A stretch of DNA of 51,421 bases from Oscillospiraceae bacterium (GCA_031269595.1 JAISYX010000109.1:1-51421), one strand, 5' to 3'. Positions 14,612 through 22,320 are shown, numbered from the stretch's first letter. The notes: a model not told the origin generated them from the sequence alone. Made by a program: numbers and translations.

Positions 14612-16000
14612 TCATTTGGAACGAAAAAAGAGGGCTTCAACGCTAATTGAAGTCCTTTTATAAACGGCGCAAACCCGCATGGTTGCTGGGTTTATCGGTT
14701 GTTTTCCAAAATGTACGCAAAAAGAAGTCCACCGAGGAAGGTTTAACAGCCATTCCTCTTTTTTGTAGTCTGTCATAGCAGTGCGGACAGATAGGCTTGG
14801 ATGATATTTATCACGAAAGCTTTTCAGGCTCTTCGACTGCAAATTCACCTCTGCCTTAGCCTCAATTGGAACAGCCGAATGCCCTGTGCTGACTATAAAA
14901 TCAAGCTCGGAGGTGTTGCGCTCATTTGTCCAATAATAGGCGTCCAGCTGCTTCTGCGTTTTGATTTGCTGCAAAACATACTGTTCTGTCAACGCACCCT
15001 TAAACTCCTTAAACAGGCTGTTGCCGTCTAAAAAAGTCTCTTGCCGCAGGCCTGTCATGCAAGAGAGCAAGCCTACATCCACAATAAACAGCTTAAACGC
15101 CGATAAATCTGCATAGGCTTTAAGGGGGATTTGCGGAGCGGTAACTCTGTGAACCTTATAGGCCAAGCCGCAATCGCATAGCCACAGCAGAGCATTTTCA
15201 TAGTCCTTTGCCCTTGAGCCCTTGCGAACCAGCCTATAAATAAATTTTTTATTCTCCCTTGCAAGCTGTGTGGGTATGCTGTTCCAAAGCATACGAATGC
15301 GAGGCACAACCTCAGGCGGGGCATGCTTTGAAAAATCCTGCTCATAAGCTATTAAAATGCGTTCCTGAAGCTCACGAGCCTCGTTAAAATCTTTGTTTTC
15401 AGAAAAGCGCAGTACAACCTCCGGCATTCCGCCAATGTAGTAATACTGCTTTAACAAATCAATATAATCCTGCCTAAAGGTAGAAACCATGGCAAAATTG
15501 CCGCTGCTAAGAAGCTCTGCAAGCTGCTCTTTACCCAATGCTGTCATGAACTCCATAAATGATAATGGAAAAAGCTCAAGAAAATCCACCTTGCCCACAG
15601 GAAAGGACGTGCCCTTGTGCAGCGCAACACCAAGCAGACTGCCGGCGCAGATGATATGATACTCCGGCGCATTCTCATTAAAATATTTGAGTGAGGTTAA
15701 CGCCTCAGGCACCTCCTGCACTTCATCAAAAATTAACAGCGTGTTTTGGGGGTCAATTTTATGTCCCACATATAGCTCTAAGCCTATTATGAGCCGTTCA
15801 ACATTCAAATCGGCCGAAAATAGCTCTTGCATTTGCTTATTCTTATCAAAATTAATATAAGCTGTGTTCTGGTAGGCCGTCTTGCCGAACTCCCGCATCA
15901 GCCAGGTTTTGCCCACCTGACGTGCGCCTCGAATAATCAGAGGCTTGCGGTGTTTGCCTGCCTTCCAGCTAAGCAGCTCTTGCATGGCTGTGCGTTTCAT
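14612..16000 (-). CDS. DUF4143-type AAA ATPase, probably frameshifted at the 3' end
   Basis: The N-terminal P-loop ATPase has Walker A IIRGARQVGKTW and Walker B LLIFDEVQE; the C-terminal DUF4143 nuclease-like domain has TNERNTSELDFIV and PIEAKAE. These ATPases are widespread, often near toxins or mobile DNA; cellular role unknown. The conserved part ends at TDYKKEEWLLNLP near 14745. The 40 residues after it read through the terminator at 14623-14656, and the next frame gives a short hydrophobic end (LGGLLFAYILENN) with a stop at 14692. I therefore suspect a frameshift near 14740-14750. It is the same family as the gene at 18757. Confidence 0.8.
   Translation of the reverse strand: MKRTAMQELLSWKAGKHRKPLIIRGARQVGKTWLMREFGKTAYQNTAYINFDKNKQMQELFSADLNVERLIIGLELYVGHKIDPQNTLLIFDEVQEVPEALTSLKYFNENAPEYHIICAGSLLGVALHKGTSFPVGKVDFLELFPLSFMEFMTALGKEQLAELLSSGNFAMVSTFRQDYIDLLKQYYYIGGMPEVVLRFSENKDFNEARELQERILIAYEQDFSKHAPPEVVPRIRMLWNSIPTQLARENKKFIYRLVRKGSRAKDYENALLWLCDCGLAYKVHRVTAPQIPLKAYADLSAFKLFIVDVGLLSCMTGLRQETFLDGNSLFKEFKGALTEQYVLQQIKTQKQLDAYYWTNERNTSELDFIVSTGHSAVPIEAKAEVNLQSKSLKSFRDKYHPSLSVRTAMTDYKKEEWLLNLPRWTSFCVHFGKQPINPATMRVCAVYKRTSISVEALFFRSK
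14623..14656 (-). terminator. Terminator of the DUF4143 ATPase gene
   Basis: In RNA sense GGACUUCAA and UUGAAGCCC pair (one A-C mismatch) around a six-base loop, followed by UCUUUUUU. It lies inside the current reading frame of the ATPase gene, which argues that the frame is shifted. Confidence 0.8.
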
Positions 16001-16033
16001 AGTCTTTGCCTCTATTTCATTTGTGATATATTT

Positions 16034-16061
16034 ATTATATCATAAAAACACAAATATGCAA
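16034..16061 (-). promoter_or_regulatory. Promoter for the first DUF4143 gene
   Basis: TTGCAT and TATAAT are 16 bases apart. The TTTTTATGATATAATAA segment is identical to that of the second DUF4143 promoter at 20023, and a GATATA...TATATC dyad spans the -10 region. Confidence 0.65.
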
Positions 16062-16130
16062 GGACTTTTTGTGTTTAAACTACATTTTTATACAGGGACT
16101 TTTTGTAAGATGCGCTGTGTTTTGCCATAC

Positions 16131-16313
16131 TCATACTTCATGGGCGTATCTCCATGCTCTTTGTTTCACAGCTTCTATATAAGCTTTAAGGTCGAGCTCT
16201 CCTGTTAAAAGCTTTCTACCCGTTTCTTCTTGTTCTGTGTCTATTGTAAATCCTTCCATTTCCATACTGAATTTTGTATTTTTAAGGATTTTCTCTATTT
16301 TTTCATTACTCAT
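16131..16313 (-). CDS. VbhA-like antitoxin-domain small protein
   Basis: The 60-residue product reads MSNEKIEKILKNTKFSMEME followed by GFTIDTEQEETGRKLLTGELDLKAYIEAVK. The pattern of a first helix, a (L/M)EGF/L turn and a second and third helix ending G-E-(I/L)-x-x-x-x-x-I matches VbhA antitoxins, which inhibit Fic AMP-transferases through an SxxxEG motif; FSMEMEG fits that motif. No Fic gene is adjacent. The ATG overlaps the end of the PqqD gene by eight bases, so it is co-translated with it and belongs to the RiPP operon. Either an orphan antitoxin or a reused domain. Confidence 0.55.
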   Translation of the reverse strand: MSNEKIEKILKNTKFSMEMEGFTIDTEQEETGRKLLTGELDLKAYIEAVKQRAWRYAHEV

Positions 16314-16578
16314 TTTCCACAACCAGCTCGTTCTCCCTCAGAATCTCCAAAAAGGCAGCCGTATCCTTTGCGGCGGTTGCTTCATCCACCTCAAATTCAT
16401 TAAGCAGAATTTTGGCCAGCTCTGCCTCCTGCTTCTCCTCTGCAAGGGCTTGCCATAGCACAGCCCCTGTTTTATTCAGGCTGATAAGTGCGTTAAAATC
16501 GGCCACTCTTTCGCCTGTGGGCACAACTAAAAACTCGTCCATTATCTCCCTGATAATAAAGCCTTCTTTTAATTTCAT
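16306..16578 (-). CDS. PqqD-family RiPP recognition protein
   Basis: The 90-residue protein has the PqqD signature: FIIREIMDEFLVVPTGERVADFNALISLNKTGAVLWQAL, then an acidic helical half with VDEATAAKDTAAFLEILREN. These proteins are winged-helix peptide chaperones (RRE) that bind the leader of a RiPP precursor and present it to a modifying enzyme, here most likely the radical SAM protein two genes upstream. The start at 16578 is set by the GGTG SD of the structured leader element at 16582-16652; an in-frame ATG four codons earlier lies inside that element's hairpin. Confidence 0.85.
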   Translation of the reverse strand: MKLKEGFIIREIMDEFLVVPTGERVADFNALISLNKTGAVLWQALAEEKQEAELAKILLNEFEVDEATAAKDTAAFLEILRENELVVENE

Positions 16579-16581
16579 ATT

Positions 16582-16652
16582 TGACACCATGTATCACAGA
16601 ACCCGCACACAGCACTGCTGCGCCCTGCCCTGCCTTTCGTGTTATTTTAAGC
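16582..16652 (-). ncRNA. Structured leader element, copy 5 (upstream of pqqD)
   Basis: In RNA sense the core is GAAAGG-CAGGGC, a hairpin, GG-GUUCUG and then GAUACAUGGUGUC. The basal stem CAGGGC:GUUCUG and the small hairpin GAUAC-AUG-GUGUC both covary with the other four copies. The GGUG of the small hairpin is the only SD for pqqD, eight bases before its ATG. Confidence 0.6.
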
Positions 16653-16660
16653 TAATTCTT

Positions 16661-17560
16661 CTAGCTCACCTTTAATTCTGAATCCACAATCACGCTGTTA
16701 CTGTTATAGTGGAATGACTGCACGTGCATGGTCTGTCCGGCAGGAATAGGCGCAGGAATAACCACTCTATAGGTGATTCCGCCCTGCAAAATGCCGTTTA
16801 TCCTCTGCTTATAATATATAATACCGCTCACGGTTTTTTTGCTGGTATTGCGTATAGCAACGCCGTTGCCGTCCTGCCTGTCCTCGCTTTTTAGCTCTAT
16901 ATACTCAGCGATATTGGTCTCCCACCGCTTGCTTGACTGTGCAAAATCGCAGTTAATCTCGCCAAAGCTGAGCTTTTCGCCGCTGATATACTTGCGGTTC
17001 TTGCGCTCCTGAATAAGCACTCTATCGCCCTTTTTGATGTAGCTAAAATCAAATATAGCGTCCTCGCCCTTATCAGATTTAAGCTTTAGCCTTGCAAAGT
17101 ATATATCCTGATTGCTTGTGTTCTCTATAGTTATGGCAAGCAGGCCTTTTACAGGGTCGTTTGAGCCATCCTCGGCAAAGTAGCCGTCTACACTTTGAAG
17201 TGAGAGTATGCGCACCTCTTTATTTGGGGTGTCAATGGGGAAGGTTCCGGCATCCTTCTGAGGCTTATCGTTGCTATCTTGAACAATGGGCTTGTCGACA
17301 TTGCCCTTGTTAACGTTGGTGGGCAAAGGATAGTTCGCCTTGGTTGTAACGGCGGCGGCCGCCTTGGTTGCTGACTCCGCTGCAGAGGAGCCTGATTCTG
17401 CTGCCTCTGTGCTTGAAAGCTCCTCGCCCGTGCCGCTTGTAATAAGCTCTCCGTCTGATGAGCCGCTCACTGCTGAAACAACCTTAGCATCATCATTTTT
17501 ACATGCGCATAGAGCCGCAATAAGAAGCAATACCAATAATATCAAAGCATACTTTTTCAT
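16661..17560 (-). CDS. Lipoprotein in the RiPP operon, unknown
   Basis: The 299-residue protein has a lipoprotein signal ending at AALCA-Cys20, a Ser/Thr/Ala linker to about residue 80, and a C-terminal beta-rich domain of about 200 residues (EVRILSLQSVDGYF..., LAITIENTSNQDIYFARLKL, SGIIYYKQRINGILQGGITYRV). The segment with IENTS and IRNTSKKTV resembles FxLYD-like extracellular domains that occur in Clostridia lipoproteins. The ATG overlaps the radical SAM stop in ATGA, so it is translationally coupled. It could be an immunity, receptor or export accessory protein (inference). Confidence 0.7.
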   Translation of the reverse strand: MKKYALILLVLLLIAALCACKNDDAKVVSAVSGSSDGELITSGTGEELSSTEAAESGSSAAESATKAAAAVTTKANYPLPTNVNKGNVDKPIVQDSNDKPQKDAGTFPIDTPNKEVRILSLQSVDGYFAEDGSNDPVKGLLAITIENTSNQDIYFARLKLKSDKGEDAIFDFSYIKKGDRVLIQERKNRKYISGEKLSFGEINCDFAQSSKRWETNIAEYIELKSEDRQDGNGVAIRNTSKKTVSGIIYYKQRINGILQGGITYRVVIPAPIPAGQTMHVQSFHYNSNSVIVDSELKVS

Positions 17561-18654
17561 TCTGTTAACTCTCCTTTTAAAAGTGTGTCATAGGTATTTT
17601 TTGTTGTTTTACACAGGTACTCATAATCTTCGCCCTCGGCCTTAATTTGAGCTATGCAGGCATTGCACATAAAGCCATATTCGCACTCCCTGCACTTTTT
17701 AGGGTACTCAAGAGCAGCCGACGCCTCTCTTACTGCTTGCCATGCGGCATCAAAACCGATTTTAAGTGGCTCGCTCTCCCCCTGCTTCATCATGCCGCAG
17801 GGATACATTAACCCCTGCCATGTAATCCAGAAGGAGCTGCGCCCTGCGCCGCACCTTATTCTATCCATGCGTGTGGGGATTTTCTCCCCCTTTGCCGCTT
17901 GCTCTAATATATATTCACGCATGTCTTTTAACTGCTTGAAGCGTTGCTCGGGAAGATTAAGGTAAGTGTCATTTTCAATAATAGTGAATTCCAGTTGCTC
18001 TGACGCTATGCGCTCCAGCCCCTCAGGCTGTTCCTTTCTATAGGAGGGGAACATGTAGGTGGCGCACTGCATAGGCAGACCTCTTGCATCTGCAAAGGCA
18101 CGTACAGCGGCTATATCCCCTTGATTTTCGGGGGTTACTGTAAGGGCGATTTTAATGGCTATGCCTGCTTCCAGCAGCAAATCTATGGCCTTGGTTACTC
18201 TGTCATAGCCGTTTGGATATGCGCACAGCCTTTCGTAGGTTGCATTACTGCCGCCGTAAAGGGAGATATTAAGCTTATATGGAGGCTGCTCTTTAAGCCA
18301 GGCTATAACCTCCGGTGTTATAAGAGTGGCGTTGGTGTTTATTGTAATAAGCAAGCCCAGCTTATAAAAGGCCTGATAAATCTCTTTAAAATCCTTGCGG
18401 AGGAAAGGCTCGCCCCCTGTAAACAGAGTGTAGAGCATACCTGCCTTTGCAGCCTTCTCACCTAGGCTTATCCACTGAGCGGCGGTCAGCTCAGGTGCAA
18501 TGGCTCGCTGCTCCTGCTCCGAAAGGACTATATAGCACATCTTGCAATTCATGGTACAGCGGGGCGTAAGCTCAAAGCTCCCCTCTGTGGGTACTCCGAG
18601 GAATCTTGATTTAACCCTTAGCCTGTCCCTGATATGGGCATTAACATCCTGCAC
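17557..18654 (-). CDS. SPASM-domain radical SAM peptide-modifying enzyme
   Basis: The 365-residue enzyme begins with GTG after AGGAGG. The radical SAM cluster motif is C33-TMN-C37-KM-C40, with FTGGEP at 78-83 and the NTNATLI strand. The C-terminal SPASM domain has Cys at 268, 286 (with the GxxxxC pattern), 321, 324, 330, 333 and 348, sufficient for two auxiliary 4Fe-4S clusters. Such enzymes install thioether, C-C or other cross-links, or epimerise residues, in RiPP precursors. The linked PqqD protein and the Cys-rich peptide at 21009 support that role. A strong promoter lies at 18680-18708. Confidence 0.92.
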   Translation of the reverse strand: MQDVNAHIRDRLRVKSRFLGVPTEGSFELTPRCTMNCKMCYIVLSEQEQRAIAPELTAAQWISLGEKAAKAGMLYTLFTGGEPFLRKDFKEIYQAFYKLGLLITINTNATLITPEVIAWLKEQPPYKLNISLYGGSNATYERLCAYPNGYDRVTKAIDLLLEAGIAIKIALTVTPENQGDIAAVRAFADARGLPMQCATYMFPSYRKEQPEGLERIASEQLEFTIIENDTYLNLPEQRFKQLKDMREYILEQAAKGEKIPTRMDRIRCGAGRSSFWITWQGLMYPCGMMKQGESEPLKIGFDAAWQAVREASAALEYPKKCRECEYGFMCNACIAQIKAEGEDYEYLCKTTKNTYDTLLKGELTE

Positions 18655-18679
18655 TATAAGCCGCCTCCTTTTTTCTTTA

Positions 18680-18708
18680 ATTATAGCACACTATAAGCTG
18701 CTTTTCAA
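18680..18708 (-). promoter_or_regulatory. Promoter for the radical SAM operon
   Basis: TTGAAA and TATAAT are 17 bases apart, 26 bases before the GTG start. It allows the radical SAM gene, lipoprotein, PqqD and VbhA-like genes to be transcribed separately from the precursor and kinase. Confidence 0.75.
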
Positions 18709-18756
18709 GCTGTTATAATGAGTGGTTTGTGAACTTTATTTTAAGGGGAATTGCCG

Positions 18757-19983
18757 TCAAATCAAATTACATGGAATGTAACAATTTTGCGAATCAATCG
18801 GTGTAACTTCCTCGCACATACAAATAATACCGCCCCGACCAAGCTGGGCATTTGCCTTTTGCAGCACAGCAAATTTTTTGACCTCCCTGCTATCCGGCTT
18901 TGCAGACCTTTTAATTTCTAAGGGATGAATGAGATTGTTTTCCTCAATAAATAAATCAATCTCTTTGGAATTAGCATCACGATAGTAGGTCATATTAATC
19001 TTTGTATGTGAATAAGCATAACTTTTAAGCATTTCAATAATAACATAATTTTCAAAAAAATGCCCGCTTGCCGCCCCATTCATAAGCGTTTGCGGTGTAA
19101 GCCACATAGAGAGGTGGGCACAAAGCCCAGAATCGCAAAAGTAGAGCTTAGGCGTTTTGCTTAGTCTTTTAAGTGCATTATTTGCATATGGCCGCAGCAA
19201 ATAGACTATCCCCAAGCCCTCTAATAGCTTGAGCCACTCCCTTGCTGTAGGCTGAGAAATTTCTGCTGTTTCTGCAAGGGTTTTATAGTTTACCTGTTCT
19301 GCCACAAGAGCGGCACAGGCGGTTAAAAATTTGCTAAACCGCAGTGCGTCTGTTACCCCTCCAAGCTCTGCCACGTCCCGCATAAGATAAGTGTTAACAT
19401 AGGCGTTGTAATACTCCTGACGCTGCTCGGCGTCTGCATGTACAACCTGAGGCATACCGCCCCGCCATATGTGCTCAAACACATTGACTATATCATTTTT
19501 GGGCACTTTTTTTTGCCGTGCCTGCAAGGCGGATAGTGTAAAATCTAAATCATCATCAAAGGATGTCCCGTTCTTTTCACTTTTCGAGAGGCTGTAAAGC
19601 TCCAAAATAGCTATTCTGCCCGCCAGCGTTTCACGCACATTCTTCATCATTTCATACTGCTGTGAGCCCGTAAGCCAAAAAAGACCCGTCTCCTCGCTCT
19701 CATCGCACATAAGCTTGATTTGACTGAACAGCTCCGGTGCATACTGCACCTCGTCAATAATGATAGGCGGCTTATATGTTTGAAAAAACAAAACAGGGTC
19801 AGATTTTGCCAGCTCTCTTGCCATAAGGTTATCAAGGGTGACATAGGTTCTGTTCTGCCCCTGAGCAAGTCGGCGTAGCATAGTGGTCTTGCCTACCTGT
19901 CTTGCTCCCGTAACAAGCACCGCTTTAAAAAATCCGCTCATTTTATTAAATTTGCGTTCCAGCTGTCTGTTGATATAGTTCAT
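18757..19983 (-). CDS. DUF4143-type AAA ATPase
   Basis: The 408-residue length is normal for the family. Walker A is VTGARQVGKTTM (residues 24-35), Walker B is PPIIIDEVQYAPEL, and the sensor region is FWLTGSQQYEMM. The middle has a winged-helix-like part (YKTLAETAEISQPTAREWLKLL) and the C-terminus a restriction-nuclease-like core (NSKEIDLFIEENNLIHPLEIKRSAK, pattern E-x-D...E-x-K). It interrupts the RiPP gene run between the kinase and the radical SAM gene, with its own promoter. Function in the cell is unknown; it may be a later insertion rather than part of the pathway. Confidence 0.88.
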   Translation of the reverse strand: MNYINRQLERKFNKMSGFFKAVLVTGARQVGKTTMLRRLAQGQNRTYVTLDNLMARELAKSDPVLFFQTYKPPIIIDEVQYAPELFSQIKLMCDESEETGLFWLTGSQQYEMMKNVRETLAGRIAILELYSLSKSEKNGTSFDDDLDFTLSALQARQKKVPKNDIVNVFEHIWRGGMPQVVHADAEQRQEYYNAYVNTYLMRDVAELGGVTDALRFSKFLTACAALVAEQVNYKTLAETAEISQPTAREWLKLLEGLGIVYLLRPYANNALKRLSKTPKLYFCDSGLCAHLSMWLTPQTLMNGAASGHFFENYVIIEMLKSYAYSHTKINMTYYRDANSKEIDLFIEENNLIHPLEIKRSAKPDSREVKKFAVLQKANAQLGRGGIICMCEEVTPIDSQNCYIPCNLI

Positions 19984-20010
19984 GCTGCACCTCCGTTTTT
20001 ATGAAAATAT

Positions 20011-20052
20011 AAGATTAATCTTATTATATCATAAAAATCAGCAGCTTGTCAA
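20011..20052 (-). promoter_or_regulatory. Promoter and palindrome before the second DUF4143 gene
   Basis: TTGACA (20047-20052) and TATAAT (20023-20028) are 18 bases apart. The perfect 12-base palindrome AAGATTAATCTT (20011-20022) abuts the -10 on the downstream side, a likely operator. Confidence 0.65.
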
Positions 20053-20058
20053 GCAGCT

Positions 20059-20910
20059 CTACCCCTCTACTATCTCCAAGGCCGCATTTACAGCACCCAA
20101 ATCTGGGCGGCATTCCAGAAAATAAATAGGGGTCTCACGCACAAATTGCTCTATTAAATCGCAGGATTTCGCCATCAATTGAGGCTGCCAGTGCTGCACC
20201 TGAGCCTCTGACAGTATAAGCTTAAAGGCCTCTGCCTTGCTTAGCTCTGTAACTCTGTTGTTTGCCGACTGCCTTACAATAAACACTATAGGCTTCTCCG
20301 CTGATTCCTGCCTGTATATGCAGGAGGTTCCCGCCCAAGGCGAGCCGTATGCCTGCCAACCCCTTGACAGCTTGCGCAGCAGAGCTCTGTCTCCGTTGAT
20401 AGTCTCCGCACCCAAATGTGTTTGCCACAGTCGTGCCTGTGTGGATTTGCCTGTGCCTGAGGGCGCAGAAAACAGCACAGCCCTCCCCTTATATTTAACC
20501 AAGGAGGAGTGCAGGCTAAAGCCGCCAAATTGCAGCAGAGGCAGCTCAAAGGCCAAAAGACAGCTAAGCACAGGTGCATACTCCCCATTTTTAGGGGTGG
20601 ATACAAAGCACTTCAACTCGTCAAACCTATTTATATCAAAGCTAAGGCAGGAATCATATCCGCCCATTTTACTTTTGCGGTAATAAGCACCGTTTATAAG
20701 ATAGTGCTCTGCAAATTGGCTCACATCTATTCTGTATTCAGGCTTTAAAAGCTCATTTGGGCTCTGCTCACAGGGAATAAAGCTATAGCTAATATCGAAT
20801 GCACCCTTTGCGGCTTCTATCTTAAAGGGCTGAATAGCCCCATCTATAAATATCTCTGTGTTTATATCCATTTGTATGTTTAAACCGGCTATATTAAATA
20901 CTGCAAGCAT
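20059..20910 (-). CDS. HPr-kinase-like serine kinase associated with a RiPP
   Basis: The 283-residue protein has the HprK-type C-terminal fold: the P-loop FSAPSGTGKSTQ near residues 147-158 and the downstream ETINGDRALLRK motif, then GSPWAGT. The N-terminal 130 residues are a beta-rich region without a match. Homologues in some lasso-peptide clusters (paeninodin type) phosphorylate the C-terminal Ser of the precursor; the peptide encoded just upstream also ends in Ser. ATG 20910 is preferred (AAAGGA ten bases upstream) over a GTG six bases earlier. It follows the precursor gene after a terminator, the usual arrangement for making more precursor than enzyme. Confidence 0.8.
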   Translation of the reverse strand: MLAVFNIAGLNIQMDINTEIFIDGAIQPFKIEAAKGAFDISYSFIPCEQSPNELLKPEYRIDVSQFAEHYLINGAYYRKSKMGGYDSCLSFDINRFDELKCFVSTPKNGEYAPVLSCLLAFELPLLQFGGFSLHSSLVKYKGRAVLFSAPSGTGKSTQARLWQTHLGAETINGDRALLRKLSRGWQAYGSPWAGTSCIYRQESAEKPIVFIVRQSANNRVTELSKAEAFKLILSEAQVQHWQPQLMAKSCDLIEQFVRETPIYFLECRPDLGAVNAALEIVEG

Positions 20911-20949
20911 AGGCACTGCATCCTTTCAATCTTTTTTAGGCCTAAAACC

Positions 20950-20985
20950 CAAAAAACAGGCCATATGCCTATAAGCATATGGCCT
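20950..20985 (-). terminator. Terminator between precursor and kinase genes
   Basis: In RNA sense AGGCCAUAUGC and GCAUAUGGCCU form a perfect 11-pair stem followed by GUUUUUU. It should make the precursor transcript mostly monocistronic. Confidence 0.9.
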
Positions 20986-21008
20986 TTATAAACAAATTAA
21001 TTTAAAGC

Positions 21009-21233
21009 TTAGGAATCGCCGAAAGGCATAGTTCCCAAATCAACAACAGGCCCGTGATAGCAAACGTCAATTCCATCCACTACAATACCCGCCTCCGCAA
21101 GACAATCATCATTATATAAGGCATGCCCTGATAGCTCATATCTTCTTTGGTCATCAGTACACCCGCCGCCGCAATAAGGCGCAAGTAAAAGCTTTTCAAT
21201 TGTAATAACAGGTGCCTCATAAATTTGACGCAT
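21009..21233 (-). CDS. Putative four-Cys RiPP precursor peptide
   Basis: The 74-residue peptide starts at 21233, nine bases after GGAGG. The leader MRQIYEAPVITIEKLLLA has the YExPxIxIE pattern I know from putative Clostridia RiPP precursors. The rest has Cys21, Cys25 (CGGGC), Cys44 and Cys58, Gly-rich turns, and ends FGDS with a free C-terminal Ser. It has no signal peptide or GG cleavage site followed by a transporter. Consensus promoter upstream, terminator downstream, kinase next. The precursor role is inferred from size, position and the linked PqqD and radical SAM genes. Confidence 0.7.
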   Translation of the reverse strand: MRQIYEAPVITIEKLLLAPYCGGGCTDDQRRYELSGHALYNDDCLAEAGIVVDGIDVCYHGPVVDLGTMPFGDS

Positions 21234-21296
21234 AACGTTCACCCTCCGCATTGAGCTTGCCAATATAAAGCCAATATTTCTTTTTAATCTAACTGT

Positions 21297-21325
21297 AGTA
21301 TAATCCTGCTTGAGTAAATTGTCAA
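21297..21325 (-). promoter_or_regulatory. Strong promoter for the precursor gene
   Basis: TTGACA and TATACT are 17 bases apart, leaving a leader of about 55 bases before the peptide start. Confidence 0.8.
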
Positions 21326-21469
21326 GGGGTATTCTTCACATTTTTTAGTTTAACCTCATTTTTGTAAGAGTTCACAAAATACCTAGGTAATTTTTGGATT
21401 AGAAGCTCAAAAGAGAACAAGTATAAACTTGCCTTTTTAGGTCAATAATGTAATTGAGGTGAATAATTT

Positions 21470-21850
21470 ATGATTATGAACAACAGTGCGCAATACAAAC
21501 CCAGATACGCCAGAAGCAAAAAACCCGCAAGCCTTTTGCAGGCCTATAAACAGTGGATAATAATAGGTTGTGCCGCAGCTCTGCTTATTATCTCGGTAAT
21601 TTACGCTATTTCGGCCTTTAATGCAAGCAAGAATATACAGGCAACAGCTCCTGCGGTTGAAGCAACATACATCCTAAGCGATTTTGAGGGTCGTTTGGCC
21701 ATTTACCGTTCTGGAGAGCCTGTACCCATTGAGGTTTTTGATGTAGTTGTTGAAAATCTCCCAATCACCGACCAAGAGCTGCTGTCTGAGGGGTTGGAGA
21801 CAAACTCCAAAAAACAGCTTCTGCTATGGATAGAGGATTATGCTTGTTAG
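21470..21850 (+). CDS. Single-pass membrane protein with BofC-like C-terminal domain
   Basis: The 126-residue protein has a basic cytoplasmic N-terminus, one membrane segment (about residues 28-47, WIIIGCAAALLIISVIYAIS) and an external domain with the pattern DFEGRLAIYRSGEPVPIEVF, then LPITDQELLSEGLE and a final LLWIEDY. That pattern (F/Y-xGRxAxY...LPxxDxxLLxxG...LxxLLEDY) occurs in many small Clostridia proteins and resembles the C-terminal domain of BofC. GAGGTG precedes the ATG. It is divergent from the RiPP locus; a sporulation or envelope role is possible but not shown. Confidence 0.65.
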   Translation: MIMNNSAQYKPRYARSKKPASLLQAYKQWIIIGCAAALLIISVIYAISAFNASKNIQATAPAVEATYILSDFEGRLAIYRSGEPVPIEVFDVVVENLPITDQELLSEGLETNSKKQLLLWIEDYAC

Positions 21851-21928
21851 AATTTAGATTGTAGATGTTAGATTTTAGGGCTTAGATCTTGCCTAGTTGC
21901 GGCTTGTGGGGTCTAAGGTTTTACAGAG

Positions 21929-22010
21929 CCGTACGGGATGATGTCCACATCATCCCGTAAATACCTATGAATTTCGTAAAAACGGGACGATGTGGACATC
22001 GTCCCCTACG
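21929..22010. repeat. Palindromic intergenic element (GGGATGATGTCC type)
   Basis: The left arm GTACGGGATGATGTCCACATCATCCCGT (21931-21958) and right arm ACGGGACGATGTGGACATCGTCCCCTACG are near-perfect inverses, and each is itself palindromic. The CGTAGGGG terminus resembles the GTAGGGGCAGACC elements elsewhere in the window. It contains no gene. The rest of 21851-22207 is A+T-rich with nothing recognised. Confidence 0.65.
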
Positions 22011-22207
22011 AAACATGTGCAGTTTTTAATTTAACAAAAATATGCAATAAAGCGCATTATTTTAGGCGATTAAAGCAATTTAATCCTAAAAACAGCTTTG
22101 TTTGTCGAGATTTGACAAAAACAAGTTAATATTCGCTAAATTTATTACCTTAAGCCCAATATATCAATAATAAGGCAAGAATATGCAACATTAATTGTGG
22201 AAATGTG

Positions 22208-22236
22208 TTGATTTTTGCAATTATTTGTGTTATAAT
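22208..22236 (+). promoter_or_regulatory. Promoter for the 180-residue protein gene
   Basis: TTGATT and TATAAT are 17 bases apart, about 85 bases before the ATG at 22321. Confidence 0.7.
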
Positions 22237-22320
22237 CAATTCATACTTAAATATATGGGTTGTGCTCCTGCATTTTTTTGCTCTGGTGAATACTTACAAA
22301 CATATATAAGGTGGTGCTCC

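Noticed and set aside
16131-21325. Lasso peptide or lanthipeptide cluster
   Set aside because: No asparagine-synthetase-like cyclase, transglutaminase-like peptidase or LanM/LanBC gene is present; the kinase alone is not enough for a lasso call.
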